Positions 51,601-62,986 of a DNA stretch of 64,000 bases are shown here, piece by piece. The position numbers and the translations under genes were made by a program. The stretch's first letter is position 1; each line of letters begins with the position of its first letter. Origin of the DNA: Heloderma charlesbogerti (lineage: Eukaryota > Chordata > Lepidosauria > Squamata > Helodermatidae); the NCBI GenBank assembly GCA_026122225.1, contig JANEZZ010000728.1, positions 1-64,000 on the forward strand. The letters run 5' to 3'. Below the pieces are notes generated by a model, which saw only the letters and a list, made by a program, of their open reading frames with translations, searched no databases and was not told the origin of the DNA.

Positions 51601-54600
51601 AAGACAGTGAGACTTGGGAGTCAGTGGCGGCCAGTGAGGCAGCTGGCAAAACTGCTGGCCACTGCAGTGTGGCAATGGGGGGGGTGTCGGCTTTCCTGCC
51701 ATTCCCTTTAGGTGTCAAGACAGGAGGTGGAAGTCAATGGTGAGTGGTGGTGACAGATTTTGTGCAATGGTGTCAAGCAGAGCACTGGCAAAACATCGTC
51801 CTGAGCAAAGACAGGGGACCCACACAAGAAAGAGAGGGAATACTAGCAGCTCTTTAGTTATGTCTGAGCTGTGGATGCCAGAGCAAGCCTGCATCCAGTG
51901 TATGGAGAAGAGTACAGACAGGGAAGGGTGCAGGGGTGCTGTTAAGACAGGGCAGGGGCCACCCCCTCCTGTCCCTCTCCCCAGTGCTGCAGTTAGGTCA
52001 TGTTAGACTCTGGATTTAATGCTGTTTCAGGGAGCTCCTTCTTTAGGTGATAACATGTATTATGTCACTTCCCGAAATATATGCTAAACCAGGCTTGCTT
52101 GCATTTGGGATCCTCCTGCTTATTCTGGTGAGTGGGCCCCTGGACCTCTTCCCCAAAGTCCCACCCTGATGGCATCACTGACTCTGCCATGCTTGAGACC
52201 ACGTATGATTATTCCTCGGGAGACTTATATCTCTGGTGCTTATTATGAGGAATCTTAAAATACATGGGATTTTACTGTATTGTATTTTTTTGCCACTTTG
52301 TTTTCAATATACCCAAGATTTGGCCGTTGAACTTTACAGTGAATCTTTCCGCCCACAGAGGTTTCATCACCCTTGCAAATGGTGCTCGTGAGTGAGTGGG
52401 TGGGAGATCAGGGCTGCATCGCCAGAGCTTTGCTTGAGATGTAGCGGCTCTGCCTCCGCTGTGTGCGCCCCGCTAAGAGTCTTTATAGGTTCACGTTCCG
52501 AATGTAACAGAGCAGCTCGACAATTTGTTTCTCCTTGCCAGAAGCAACTGCAGTTCTTTACAGACAAAAATGCTGGAGCACCTCCTTCCCATCCAGGCTA
52601 ATTATTCTGATTTTGACTAACAGCTGATTCTTGACATCAGCTCTACTTCCTGTCACTCACAAATTCATTTAAGAGCCTTTTCTGCAGCACATTGCTCTAC
52701 TCTATGTTGGCTTCACAGCAGCTGTGAAGTTGACGAAAAGGCTGAGCCCCTTCTACTGTTTCGGGGGTGGTTGAAACTGATCCAAGAGCAGTTCAGAGTT
52801 AAATCCTACTGTCTGAGTTTCTCTGATCTGCTACTGGAAATACCATATGCTCTTGCTTTTCACAAAGGCTGCTTCCAGACTAGAGCGTTGCTCTTGTGCC
52901 ATAAGCTGGGGGGAGTGGAATTGCAATGGAGAACCTACAGTGCATCTGATGTGCCTCTTCTTCACTGCAGCCTCACTGAGCTCTGTCCCCATGGCAAAGG
53001 CAACGGTAGTAGGCTCTTCAGGAACTGGTTTCCTCCCTCCTCCCTGGGCACCCTTGGGCTCAGGGCAGGTGGCAAGGGTCAGCATGGCCCAGACAACAGT
53101 GATGCTGTGAAGGAGAAGCAGTAGATGCCACTGCCTACTTGCCCACTGGATCAGTACCTGCCAGAAAAAGGATGAGGAGCAACAGCAGCTGATGACAATG
53201 GTGGTGAGAACATAGGCTCACCAAGCGAGGAGGGGCCCACTGAGGGTGTCTTGTCCAACACCTGGAGCTGGCACTGCTTGGCTGCTACCTCGGCTGAATC
53301 AACACACAGAAGTTCTACTGTTATTGTACCGCAGTGCTATTGGTGCCTATTGGTGTCATGCGCACCAATAGTTATCATTGCAGTAATGATAACAGTAAAA
53401 CTGCTATGTGTAGATTCAGCCCTCCTCTCCTCCTTCCAGTCCAAGGGTTTGGGTTTTTTTTTAGCTCTAATACACAGGGTATTCCCTACACCTGGGGGTG
53501 GCTTTCTAGGGAGTTGTTTGAGGAAACAACTCTGAGGAAGAGTAGGGGGCAAATGAAGGGTTAATCCCAAACAAAATTTTAAAAATGGCACTTCTATGTT
53601 CCTTTGAAGCACAAGTTCTAGATAAATTAATATTTGGTTATTTGCACTCTTTGAAGTTCTGAGCTACGAGCAGGGAGGGCTGCCTGTAACCATCTCCGAA
53701 GTAGATTGATTTTTCAGCATCCTGGCTTATGGGTACAGGAGGCTCTCCTCTCCAGTCACCCTCCACGAGTTGAGGGCAATGGATGTGACAAGGAGAGGAA
53801 TGCGCTGGACGGTACCCTCTCGTGGCATCTTTGGCTTATTCAGGTTCAGAACGCCTGAATAGGGCTACATTCTCACAGCCAAGCATACATGCACTGTGAA
53901 CACACCTTTTGCCTGGCATTCTAACCACTACAACACATGGATCTCACAAGAAGGGAAGCAAAAGGAAGCATGAGACTGATAGGCTAGGCACAGAGTTTCA
54001 GGATCAGCCTGGAGCTGCAGTAACTCCTCTGCTCCCTACCCATCAGTCCCATGTCTAAGCACTACACTATTCTGTATGTTCTTAAATGAATGTACTCCTC
54101 TGCTGCATTAGTTCACGCCCCGTTCCCACAGGGCCACCAGACTACCCTCGCAAATTACAAGGATGCAACTGACAGTGCTGCAACATGACTTGCAACCTTT
54201 AGCATAATTACACTGCTACATTTCAAAGCGTGTGCACGTGAATGAGAGGTTCTCAAGGCCAAGATTTAAGAGGTATAATGCCACCAGCATTAACTCATAA
54301 ATACATATACAATTCCCTGCTCTTTGTATATAAATTTGTCAAACCTGAACTGACAGCAATACAAATGGAGGTTATTGAAATCCATTTCCCCCAAGCAGAC
54401 CATTAAATCATCTAATTTTTCTCCCATCAGACAAAATCTAATACTGGAGGTGTCTAATTGTCGGGGTTATATATTTTTCTTTCAGTGTTTGACGTTCTAA
54501 TCTCTCCCAATAAGCTTGGTATCTTTCCTAAAGCCGCAGAGTCTGCATGCTAAAAAAAAATTTCTTATGGTGCATGTGATCACAGAGGGCTGGATATAAT

Positions 54601-55077
54601 CAAACTTCTGCTGAAATTCTATCTAGTCCATGTCCTGCTTACAGGCTTCTCATAGCCTTCTAGCTGGCCCCTGTGGAATGGAATGCTGGACTAGATGGGT
54701 CTTTAGTCTGAACCAGAATTGTTCTTGTATGTTCTTTCATTCTTATCCAGCAAGCAAGATGCACAGGTCTACTTGATGTGACTTTGGATGTGGATCCAGA
54801 TTGTGATGCTCATTTGAGCCCCACTGAACTAGTTTAATGCATCAGCTGATGTGGATGGAGATGTCACTAGATTCAAGCAGCACAGGGCCAACGAATATAC
54901 ACACTAAGAGTGACTCAGCATCAGCTGTTCTTCCTGAGACATCTGGCTTATGCTACCTGAGAGTAAGGATGTCTGTTGCTGGGAAATCCATTTCTTTTTT
55001 TGGCTCAACAGAGTTCTGCGACGTGTACGACTCACTTTGTGTTTTGAGAGCCGAGCTGCAGGCTGTTCCCCAAACTC
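51601..55077. other. unassigned intergenic DNA
   Basis: No gene is recognised. Many short frames at 51.6-53.5 kb lack homology or coding bias. 52.55-52.76 and 54.1-54.56 kb show no element hallmark and could be conserved non-coding sequence. There is a small inverted repeat at 53.33-53.40 kb (GCAGTGCTATTGGTG / CACCAATAGTTATCATTGC). Confidence 0.4.
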
Positions 55078-55308
55078 TGGGAACTTTTTTTGCACAGGTT
55101 GTTTTGGGAAGGTTCGGCAATTTGTGCAGATTTCTGAGCAATCTGTGCAAATTACAGCTGAATTTGCACACATTATAGAAATTCAGCTGTAATTTGCATA
55201 ATCTGCACAATGTGGCCATAATTTGTGCAAATTTAGCTGTAATTTGCACAAATTCCTCAGAAATTTGCACAAATTGCAGAACCTTCCCCAAAATGTGCAA
55301 AGTTCCGG
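55078..55308. repeat. compound palindrome built of AATTTGCACAAATT-like units
   Basis: GGGAACTTTTTTTGCACAGG and GGAAGGTTCGGCAATTTGTG on the left pair with CACAAATTGCAGAACCTTCC and TGTGCAAAGTTCC on the right; the axis is near 55200. Inside, shorter palindromes such as CAGCTGAATTTGCACA / TGTGCAAATTTAGCTG and the mirror ACAGCTGAATTTG / AAATTCAGCTGT repeat. It may be a foldback MITE, but I see no target duplication. Confidence 0.75.
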
Positions 55309-55449
55309 GAAAATCCATGAACTCCACCCCCAAGTAGATTTCTCTCTTCTTCTGAGAGTGACATTGGAGGAATTTTTCAAGGATTGATCTTAAATGTCAG
55401 TTTCAATATAATCACAGACTTTAGTACATTCTGCTGCATCCAAGCCTGG

Positions 55450-55640
55450 CCTAAGATGGACCAAGTTCAGTTGTAGAACAGCTGCTCAGCATGCAGATAG
55501 CCCCAGGTTCAAACTTAGTGCCTCAAGTCAAAATGATCTCAGGCAGTAGGTGACATGGGGAACCACTGCCAGTTGGGGTAGATAACCTTGCACTGGTCTA
55601 CATGGACTTTGTATAATGCAGCTTCCTATGTACCTAAGGT
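55450..55640 (+). mobile_element. tRNA-derived SINE (diverged)
   Basis: GTTCAGTTGTAGAACAGCTGC, CAGCATGCAGATAGCCCCAG and GTTCAAACTTAG form a decayed tRNA-like head. The body follows (AACCACTGCCAGTTGGGGTAG), and the end CTTTGTATAATGCAGC with TTCCTATGTACC matches the family. Confidence 0.65.
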
Positions 55641-55959
55641 ACTTTGTTGCCCTAAGGAGAAGCACTGGATGACCTGAGAATTTCCCCCCCAAATCCCTTG
55701 TAATCACAAAGGTTGCTAGGGCACAACTCTGAGATTCCATGTCACTGCACAAAATCCAAGTGTTGCATCTCAGCATCATCTGTAACATTGCAAGGGAACC
55801 TATAGAGTACCTCTTGAGCCTCATAATACTTCACCCTTCAAAATACAGCTACCCCAAGTAATTGTTTAGGTTGCGTGAGCAGCTGGCCTGGCCTTGGCAG
55901 TGTTCTCTCTGTCATTCCCACTGTTCCTTCTGTATCATTTAAAAATTGTTTTTAAAAAA

Positions 55960-56110
55960 TGATTTCATTTATCACATTTCTATACTACCCAATAGCCAAA
56001 GCTCTCTGGATGGTTTACAAAGATTAAAGCCCTAAAATACAGTATAACTTTATATAAAACTATTTGCATATACAAATGAAAAACAAGTTTGCACAATCAA
56101 CAATACAATT
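55960..56110 (-). mobile_element. LINE 3'-end fragment (L2/CR1 type)
   Basis: ATTTATCACATTTCTATACT, CCAATAGCCAAAGCTCTCTGG and ATGGTTTACAAAG is the antisense 3' terminus of a LINE, also seen at 13.48 kb. Confidence 0.5.
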
Positions 56111-56561
56111 AATTTCCACTTATAAAACAATTCTGCGATTACAACTGAAAGTAACATCAGCTTTTGTATATGGGAAACAGAAGCACACCCCATATTTCTT
56201 CAAACTCAACCATTCCTTTTGATAATTTCCAGGAACATAGAGCAACAAACTTGACTTGCAAGAGGGGCACAAATACCTTAACTGAGCAATGGTCCCTGGT
56301 AACTGGTACACTCCAATAGACCCAAGATTGTCCTGGCCTCTCTGGAAGATATGCAGGCCCAATTGCTCCTACTGGCTTCTGCCCCAAAGTGAAAGCATTG
56401 CCTTCTGTTCCTCTCACATGGCCTGCTGGCACTGAGGCCTTCTGGACTTGTCTTTTAAAGAGGCAGTACACAACAACAGCCATTAAAATAGCTCATTGCA
56501 ATACCGTGTTTTACATGAAGCTGAACTGTGCTTCATTATTCTAGAAACCATATAGCTATAT

Positions 56562-56731
56562 TGTTGTATAGGTGGAAGGAACGACTGAAGAATCAGCAGG
56601 CCTGAAACGCAACTGCTCTTTAATTCAGCACACACAGAAGTGACCACTTAGCAGGAGCTCCACCCACTGTTGCTACTCCCAGCTCTACAGGAGCTGCCAA
56701 GGTTCAAAACAATAACTAAGCCACAGTACCA
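56562..56731 (-). repeat. 3' LTR of the Ty3/Gypsy element
   Basis: 170 bp. On the minus strand it runs from TGGTACTGTGG to CCTATACAACA. The first bases, TGG in place of TGT, have decayed. Confidence 0.88.
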
Positions 56732-56746
56732 CCACCCCTCCCCAGG
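56732..56746 (-). promoter_or_regulatory. candidate polypurine tract
   Basis: On the minus strand this reads CTGGGGAGGGGTGGT, immediately before the 3' LTR. This is the expected place and purine-rich composition for the plus-strand primer of an LTR element. Confidence 0.6.
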
Positions 56747-57104
56747 ATAAAGAACGTTCCTCCCCCCTTAGCTATCATAGTCTTCCAACCAATGAGGAGA
56801 TACCCTTTCACAGCACAGTCTCTGCACTCAGCTAGTAGGTGCAGCTTGCTCAGATGACCTCCTTTCAGCAACTGCCATAGGTAAAGAATGAGTATTGCTC
56901 CAATCACTTAGTGGTTCTGGTGCTTCAGTTGGTGGTGAAACGCATTACTTCCATCTTCAGCAGCTACCTTGGCTGATCACAACCCACTCTGGCCAGAACA
57001 CCTTCTCAACTGGTCAACATGGCAATGCCACACTGACCCATCTGCACACTGGAATTTGTGTGACACAGGTCCAGGGACTTCAGTGATAGAGGAAGAAACC
57101 CACC

Positions 57105-57860
57105 TCAGTCCAGCACCATAGTTTCTAGCAAACACCTGATCTTGTGGGGCAAATGAACGAAGAGTAGGAGCTGAGAGGCAGCATCCAGAGCTTGCTCCCA
57201 TTTGCTTTGTAAGTCTTCAGCTAAATCTGGGTGGAGACCATCAAGGCAAGTTTTTAGATGCCACCCCATAAGTAACTCTGCAGGACAACAACTCTCTTCT
57301 TGTTGCACTAGGAGTAACACGTTGAGTAATGAGAAACCTGGCAAGGCATGTTGGCCAGTCTCCTCCCGCTATGCACTTCAGTGCACCTGTTGTTGTTTGC
57401 ACCATCCATTCAGCTTGGCCATTTGCTTGGGGATGACAAGATGCAATGGTGACAGCCCAAATAAGGTTCTTGACCACAAACGATTTAAATTCAGCAGATG
57501 TAAAAGCAATCCCATGGTCTGAGACTATGGTATCAGGCAACCCATGGGTTGCAAATAAGTGGCATAGTGCTGTGATTGTTGCAGCAGCTGTTTGTGATGG
57601 TACTAAGACTACTTCAAGCCACTTGAGTAAGAATCTACCACAACCAAGGAGTTTTTTCCTTGAAATGGTCCTACAAAATCAATATGGATTCTTGGCCAAG
57701 GCTTCTTGGTCACTTCCCATGGGAAGATAGTGGCTTGACAAGTACTGCACTCATTTACAGCGTTTTCAATATCTGAGTCAATACCAGGCCACCAGACATA
57801 TCTCCTGGCCAGTGTTTTCATGCAAACAATCCCTGGATGAACTGCATGCAGCATGATCAA
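57105..57860 (-). pseudogene. Ty3/Gypsy integrase pseudogene
   Basis: 57609-57860 carries a His-His-Cys-Cys-like zinc region (HAVHPGIVCMKTLARRYVWW...CSTCQ), the family's linker words KPWPRIHIDFVGPF (first catalytic Asp) and VVVDSYS. 57241-57540 carries IVSDHGIAFTSAEF (second Asp) and HPQANGQAE (Glu). 57105-57344 holds the C-terminal LHPDLAEDLQ-type segment. The three parts lie in different frames. The first zinc His pair looks altered. Function in the family: inserting the cDNA into the chromosome. Not functional here. Confidence 0.88.
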
Positions 57861-58052
57861 GATGGTTTGACGACCCTTATCTGGAATAACAACACAGTTT
57901 CCCCATAGCAGACATCCCTAATGGGTAGACATCTCATGCTGATGGCATTTGAATGGCTTAATTTCCTCTGGCAGTTCCTCATCTGGCCATCCTGTCTATA
58001 CCCAGTTTAAAACGTGAGCTACTACAGGATCTCGAGCAGTCAGCCTAGCAAT

Positions 58053-58538
58053 TCAATCAGCCTGAAGAGGTGAGTCAGGAAGGGTTTCAAGCATCATGAC
58101 GTCTAGTGGAGAAGGTATAAAAAAATCTGGAATTTGAACTGGTGCCCAACTCAATCCGTCAGCATTAGCAATTGCCTTTCCTGGTTTGTAGACAAGGGTA
58201 TAATCATAAGCATGGAGCAGAATGCTCCAATGCTGCATGTGAGGTGATACTATGCAGGGAATAGGCTTACTAGGAGAGAAGATTCCTAGAAGAAGCTTGT
58301 GGTCCGTGCACATTTTAAAAGCACGGCCATAGAGATAGTTGTGGAACATTTTGATTCCTGCAATAACAGCCAGGGCTTCTCTGTCAATCTGTGCAAACTT
58401 CCTTTCAGTGGATGACATGGTCCTTGAATAATAAGAAATTGGTGCCTCTGTACTATCTGGGAATTTGTGGCTTAGCACAGCACCAACCCTGTAAGAAGAA
58501 GCATCAGTAGTAAGGATTAGTGATTTTTTCCCCATCAT
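58053..58538 (-). pseudogene. Ty3/Gypsy RNase H pseudogene
   Basis: An open stretch of 161 codons reads LILTTDASSYRVGAVLSH (first catalytic Asp), PISYYSRTMSSTERKFAQ, IDREALAVIAGIKMF (Glu region) and KMCTDHKLLLGIF (Asp), then VYKPGKAIANADGLS. These are the ordered blocks of gypsy RNase H, which removes the RNA strand during reverse transcription. The stretch is open but is flanked by broken RT and integrase parts. Confidence 0.9.
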
Positions 58539-58559
58539 AATGTAAAAGCACAGAATTTG

Positions 58560-59470
58560 AACTCAACAAGTGCTTGACATTTGGAAAGCAGTCTCATGCT
58601 GGCTGTTCCATTTCCATGGAAATCCTTTTCCCAGCAAGCGATGCAGTGGCTCAGCAATGGTAGTCTTTTGTGGAAGAAACACATGGTAAAAATTGAGGAG
58701 TCCCAAGAAGGCTTGATGTTCCTGCTTTGTTTTTGGAGCAGGTGCATCGTGAATTGCATGTATTTTGTGGGGTGAATGCTAGTGGGGTGAATGCCAGATG
58801 TATCAATAAGATAGCCCAAAAATGTTGCGCTGGAGGTTCCAATTTCACATTTCTCCTTTTTTACATGAATGCCAGATGTGTCAAAACAATGTAGGACTCT
58901 TGAAGTTGTTCCGCAAACTCTTCCTCTGTTGATCCCATGAGCAGGGCATTGTCAAAATATAGTACAACACCTGGAATTCCAGAAAGTAGGCTTTCCATGA
59001 ATTGTTGGAACAGTCCCCAGAGCCACAAAAATTCCAAATTGCAGATGCTTTACTCAGAATGCCCCTCAATAAGTGTTTTTTGTTTGGGCATCTACTGTAG
59101 AATCATCAACAACCAACTGTTGATATGCTTGGGCCAGATCAAGTTTTGCAAAGACCTTCCCTCCACCAAGAACGGTGAGGAGTTGATTGACTGCAGGCAC
59201 TGGGTATGGATGCTGCTTAAGTGCCTTATTCACAATGCACTTGTAATCTCATCTTCCGATTAGGCTTTAATACCGGCACAACAGGCGTAGCCCACTGGGT
59301 CTGTGTAACTGGTTCTAGCACACCTTGCTTGATGAGATGCTCAAGCTCTTCTTCAATTTCCCCCCAGAATGCAAATGGCACATTCCTGAATTTCAGGCAA
59401 ATTGGTGCAATAGATGGATCCATATGGAGTGACACTGGCTTCCCTCTGTATTCTCCCAAGTCTTCAGAAA
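58560..59470 (-). pseudogene. Ty3/Gypsy reverse transcriptase pseudogene
   Basis: 59226-59459 encodes the RT entry (EEELEHLIKQGVLEPVTQTQW, PVVPVLKPNRKMRL). 58900-59200 encodes the palm in broken frames; the block for the catalytic box (about 58940-58965) reads LYFDNALLMG, so the usual second Asp of YxDD is Asn. 58535-58850 holds the connection region. Several frameshifts are present. The RT is dead by both criteria. Confidence 0.85.
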
Positions 59471-59984
59471 ATACCCTTGGAAATTCATTAACAATTGCTG
59501 CAAGCCGACCTGTAGTAAGGGTGTAAATTCCTTGAACACTAATCCCTATTGATGAGAACCAGTTTCTCCCCGAGAGGTTTTTTCCTCTGCCCCTCTACAA
59601 TTATAAGTGGAATCTTCACTTGGAAGGAGCCATACTGTACATCTACAGTGCAGCATCCAACAATATTGACCTTCTTTGCATTGTAATCACACAGAATTCA
59701 TGATGGGCTTGACAAATTTGGAGCAAGTGTCCCAGAAAATATGTGCTTAAAGGTGGTCCTGTTAATTATGGATACCCCAGACCGCGATTCCACTTCTATT
59801 TTGCACTTCTGGCCATTGATTAATACTGTTGCATACAATGCAGAATCATGAGGTTCCTTGCCACAAACCTTCTGAAAGTGATATAGCTGTTGAATTTCAT
59901 CACCCTGTGGATAATCAACTCCATGAGACGCTAGGTGGAGTGACTCTTTGTTATAGTTTCTTGGCTTTGGGCTGACAGATTTAG

Positions 59985-60765
59985 AATGGCAGACTCACTC
60001 AAGGTGACCCTTCTTCTTGCAAAACCTCACTCCGCATCCTTGAATCTGCACAGAGAGCACTGATGTGGTCCTCCACAGCCTGCGCAGGAATAGGTAAGCC
60101 ACGACCTATCTGCAGATTTTATGGAGGGTGCATTTCTTGGGTTCTGTTGACCTTCCCACTCAGAATTCTCAGCCTGCTTGCTCTAGTTGGCATTTACATC
60201 TGCATCTCTCTTGAGTTCTGTGACCTATAGTGATGCAGTCTCACTGGCTAATGCCTTTTCTTGAGCCATTGCAAATGCCAAGTTTGGCTCGGACAGGAGG
60301 CGTCATTGTGGTGCTTCAGAGAACCCCCCACAGACAAGGCGATCCCTCAACATATCCTCTAGAAAATCCCCAAAGTTGCAGTGTTGAGAAAGATGATGCA
60401 GTTCTGCAACTTAAGTGGCAATGCCCTGTCCAGGTTGCTGCATTCGTTTGTGAAATATAAATCTCTGCACAGTAACTGAAGGATGCAGTGAGAAATGTAT
60501 CTTCAGTAACCCTAACAGTTCATCAAATGTCTTAGTTTTGGGTGAGGCAGGAGCAGCAAATGTCTGTGGCCCACAAACAGTTAAGAGCACAGCTCACTTT
60601 TGTTCAGCACTGGCTTCTATCTTATTTGCTTCAAGATAGAATGAAAGCCGTTCTGCACAAGAATCCCAGGAAGCAGGTTGACTAACATCAAACTCTTCAA
60701 TATGTCCAAGAGCAGCCATTTTGATCTTAATTCTCTTTTTAAAAAACAACAACAACACAGGAGTT
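59985..60765 (-). pseudogene. Ty3/Gypsy gag pseudogene with zinc-knuckle region
   Basis: The minus-strand reading from about 60720 begins MAALGHIEEFD and continues through a gag-like segment with in-frame stops. Near 60005-60090 it gives CAGCGGPHQCSLC, a CxxCxxxHxxxxC zinc knuckle, followed in another frame by a second one (FCKKKGHLE, then Cys). Tandem knuckles between gag and protease are usual in this clade. The protease is expected at 59470-59985, but I cannot identify its DTG motif with confidence. Confidence 0.75.
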
Positions 60766-60851
60766 GCTCAAGTTCTTAAGTGGGTCTTGCTGACTGCTTA
60801 CTAGTTAGCTGTGTAAATGGATTCACAGTCCTTGCAGTCTGTATAGCTCTC

Positions 60852-60871
60852 AGGATCCCACCTTCTTGCCA
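60852..60871 (-). promoter_or_regulatory. candidate primer binding site
   Basis: On the minus strand, five bases after the LTR end (...ACAACA CTTCG), the sequence reads TGGCAAGAAGGTGGGATCC. It starts with the TGG complementary to tRNA CCA ends. I cannot assign the primer tRNA with confidence. Confidence 0.6.
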
Positions 60872-60876
60872 CGAAG

Positions 60877-61046
60877 TGTTGTATAGGTGGAAGGAATGAC
60901 TGCAGAATCACCAGGCCCCAAACACAACTGCTCTTTAATTCAGCACACACAGAAGTGACCACTTAGCAGGAGCTCCACCCACTGTTGCTACTCCCAGCTC
61001 TACAGGAGCTGCCAAGGGTCAAAACAATAAGTAAGCCACAGTAACA
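60877..61046 (-). repeat. 5' LTR of the Ty3/Gypsy element
   Basis: 170 bp. On the minus strand it runs from TGTTACTGTGG to CCTATACAACA, with canonical TG...CA ends. It contains CTCTTTAATTC-like and AGCTGGGAGTAGC motifs also present in the 3' LTR. Confidence 0.9.
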
Positions 61047-61299
61047 CCCCCCCCCCTGGAAACATAACATATATAATAAATGCATTGATTTATTTTGTTA
61101 TGAAGAAAACTATATCCTGTCTTTCCACTTTAATAAGGGCGACTCATGAAAAAAAATTGAAGTTGTCATTTTAAAAAACAAACAGGCAGGCAGACAAACA
61201 GACGAAAGAGAAATGGAAGCTAAGAGCAGCAGATAAAACAACATCTCACAGAAGATAATGATTGTACAATAGCCACAGCAGGGCCTCAGTGCAGTAAAC

Positions 61300-61562
61300 T
61301 CCAAGCATCAGCCAGGCCAAAGGCTTGCTGGAACGTGAAGGTTTTCAGAAAATGGTGGCATATTATCAGGGTTGGGGCCAAGTGGATCTCCCAAGTCAGG
61401 GAGTTCTACAGTCCATGCGCTGCAGGAAAGAAGCCCCTCTGGCACGTTCCTTCCCGATGTATCTCAGTCAGATGGTGATGAGCTGTGTAGAGTAACCTCC
61501 CCAGTTGACCTGAGTGGATGGGCTGGCTGATGTAGGAAGAGCTGGTTCTTTAAAGATCCTTG
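61300..61562 (-). mobile_element. L2-type LINE fragment (left part)
   Basis: GGCTTGCTGGAACGTGAAGG, AGTCAGGGAGTTCTACAGTC and AGAAGCCCCTCTGGCACGTTC match the antisense L2 at 4.51-4.65 kb (CTGCTGGAACAAAGAAG, GGGAGTTCTAGAGCC). It is interrupted by a CR1 insertion and resumes at 61962. Confidence 0.75.
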
Positions 61563-61961
61563 TCCATAGGCATGTCATAGATTTACTGAGTAAGAAAGGA
61601 CCTCAAATGTCATCCAGTCCAACCCACTGCTGGTGCAGGACATCCACTGCTATGACGTTTCTGATCGGTGGTCACACAGCCATTGCTTAAAACCCACTAA
61701 TGAAGAAGAGCCCATCACCTTCTGAGACAGTCTGTTCCACTGTCAAACAGTTCAGACCATCAATATGTTTAGTTGAAATCCCCTTTCTTTGAAGCCATTG
61801 GTTTGGGTCTCATTCTCTAGTGCAACAGAGAACAAATTTGCTCAGTCTTCTATGTTTAGCCCTTCAAATATTTCAAGATGGCTCATTTCACCTCTTAATT
61901 ATCTCCTCTCCAGGCTAAACATACCCAACTCTTTCAGTCTTTCTTTATAGGACTTGGTCTC
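61563..61961 (-). mobile_element. CR1-type LINE 3' end inserted in L2
   Basis: GTCATCCAGTCCAACCC, CACTGTCAAACAGTTCAGACC, CACCTCTTAATTATCTCCTC and TCCAGGCTAAACATACCCAAC is the antisense of the CR1 C-terminal coding region and 3' UTR common to birds and reptiles. It is 5'-truncated, and L2 sequence of the same orientation lies on both sides. Confidence 0.85.
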
Positions 61962-62185
61962 AAGGGCTATAAGAGTAATAACAAGCATTTAAATTGAGCC
62001 CAGAAACAGAACAGAAACCAGTGACACTAGCATAACATTGGAGTGGCATTCTCCAAAAAACCCCAAGTCCAGTCAAAATTCTAGTAGCTAGATTTTGTAT
62101 TAGCTGGGGTTTCTGGGTTCTTTTTTCAAGGACAGCCTTCTGTAGAGGATGTTGCAGTAATTCAGTCTCAAGGTAATTAAAAGTG
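61962..62185 (-). mobile_element. L2-type LINE fragment (right part)
   Basis: ATTTAAATTGAGCCCAGAAAC, AATTCTAGTAGCTAGATTTTG, AAGGACAGCCTTCTGTAGAGG and TGCAGTAATTCAGTCTCAAGG match the L2 at 4.78-4.97 kb in order. Confidence 0.75.
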
Positions 62186-62855
62186 AGGATTCACACAACC
62201 TCCCTCATGTGTTCCCAAATGAGAGGATTCACGTGAGCTTTCTCATATGTTCACAAATGCACTGGCTCCCCCTGCCCGCCCCACTGGCTGTGCATTCACC
62301 ATCAGTATGAGGGGGCTGTACACTCATATGTGTATAGATGTGCACATGTAGGGCTCCTGCACATCAGGGGATTCTCGGTTGTCCTAAGAGCACCCCTCCC
62401 TTACTAGAGCCCTAAGCATGTACATGTGTATGGCCTCTTCACAGTCACACTGAATGCATGACCGGTGGGGTGTCTTGCCAATGTGTGTGCCTTTGTGTAG
62501 GCTGTGTGTCCAACCTGCATAATCCCAGTCCCCCCTCACATGTTTATGGATATGTGAGGAAGCCAAATGGCACACACACACCCCAAATGCATCCATGATC
62601 AGTGGCAAAATCTATCTGCTCTAGGAACAGGTGCAGTTGGTACGTCAACGTAAGCGCTCCCGATGAACTGGTGTGATAAGCATCTTTACGGCATATTAAA
62701 AATAAGGTGCTGATATGTAAATTCAGAACTAAAATCTGGGGGTTTACTCATAATACTTCTTCATTAACCTCTACATACACTAGAAAAGTTTTCCACATTA
62801 GAAGGACATCTTCAGGGTTAGCGAGGCACAGTTTTCTGTTGACTTTATAGTTTCT
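62186..62855. other. unassigned intergenic DNA
   Basis: There is a local near-duplication of CACATGAGAGGATTCAC-like words (62190-62255). No gene or clear element. Confidence 0.4.
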
Positions 62856-62857
62856 TA

Positions 62858-62986
62858 GGGTGCAGTTGCATGCATGTTTAGACTGGAAAAGTCCTACAGT
62901 TCCCAGCATTCTCCAAGGAGCATGGTTGGCTGGAGAATGCTGGGCATATTGTGACTTTTTTCTGCCTAAACACGCATAGGGAACAA
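62858..62986. mobile_element. piggyBac-like MITE, decayed copy
   Basis: GGGTGCAGTTGCATGCATG and TTTAGACTGGAAAAGTCCTAC on the left, GACTTTTTTCTGCCTAAACAC and GCATAGGG on the right, with the CCCAGCATTCTCC interior. Same family as 42.34 kb. The left flank reads CTTA and the right TTAA is lost. Confidence 0.78.

Larger units (their letters stand above)
56562..61046 (-). mobile_element. Ty3/Gypsy LTR retrotransposon, degraded
   Basis: Two direct repeats of 170 bp (56562-56731 and 60877-61046) bound a region whose minus strand encodes, in order, gag with zinc knuckles, RT, RNase H and integrase. RT-RNaseH-integrase order is the Metaviridae (Ty3/Gypsy) arrangement. Counting by eye, the LTRs differ at about 9 of 170 positions, so the insertion is old but not ancient. 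Stops and frameshifts are frequent. No clear host duplication is visible: the right side runs into C-rich and TA-rich sequence. Confidence 0.9.

Noticed and set aside
52771..53124. Overlapping open frames at 52.77-53.12 kb considered as an exon
   Set aside because: All three registers are open at similar length on both strands, with no codon preference, splice consensus pair or homologue that I can recognise.
56562..61046. Endogenous retrovirus in place of Ty3/Gypsy
   Set aside because: No envelope region is visible between integrase and the 3' LTR. The paired gag zinc knuckles and RNase H/integrase blocks resemble metazoan Ty3/Gypsy elements, and the LTRs are only 170 bp.
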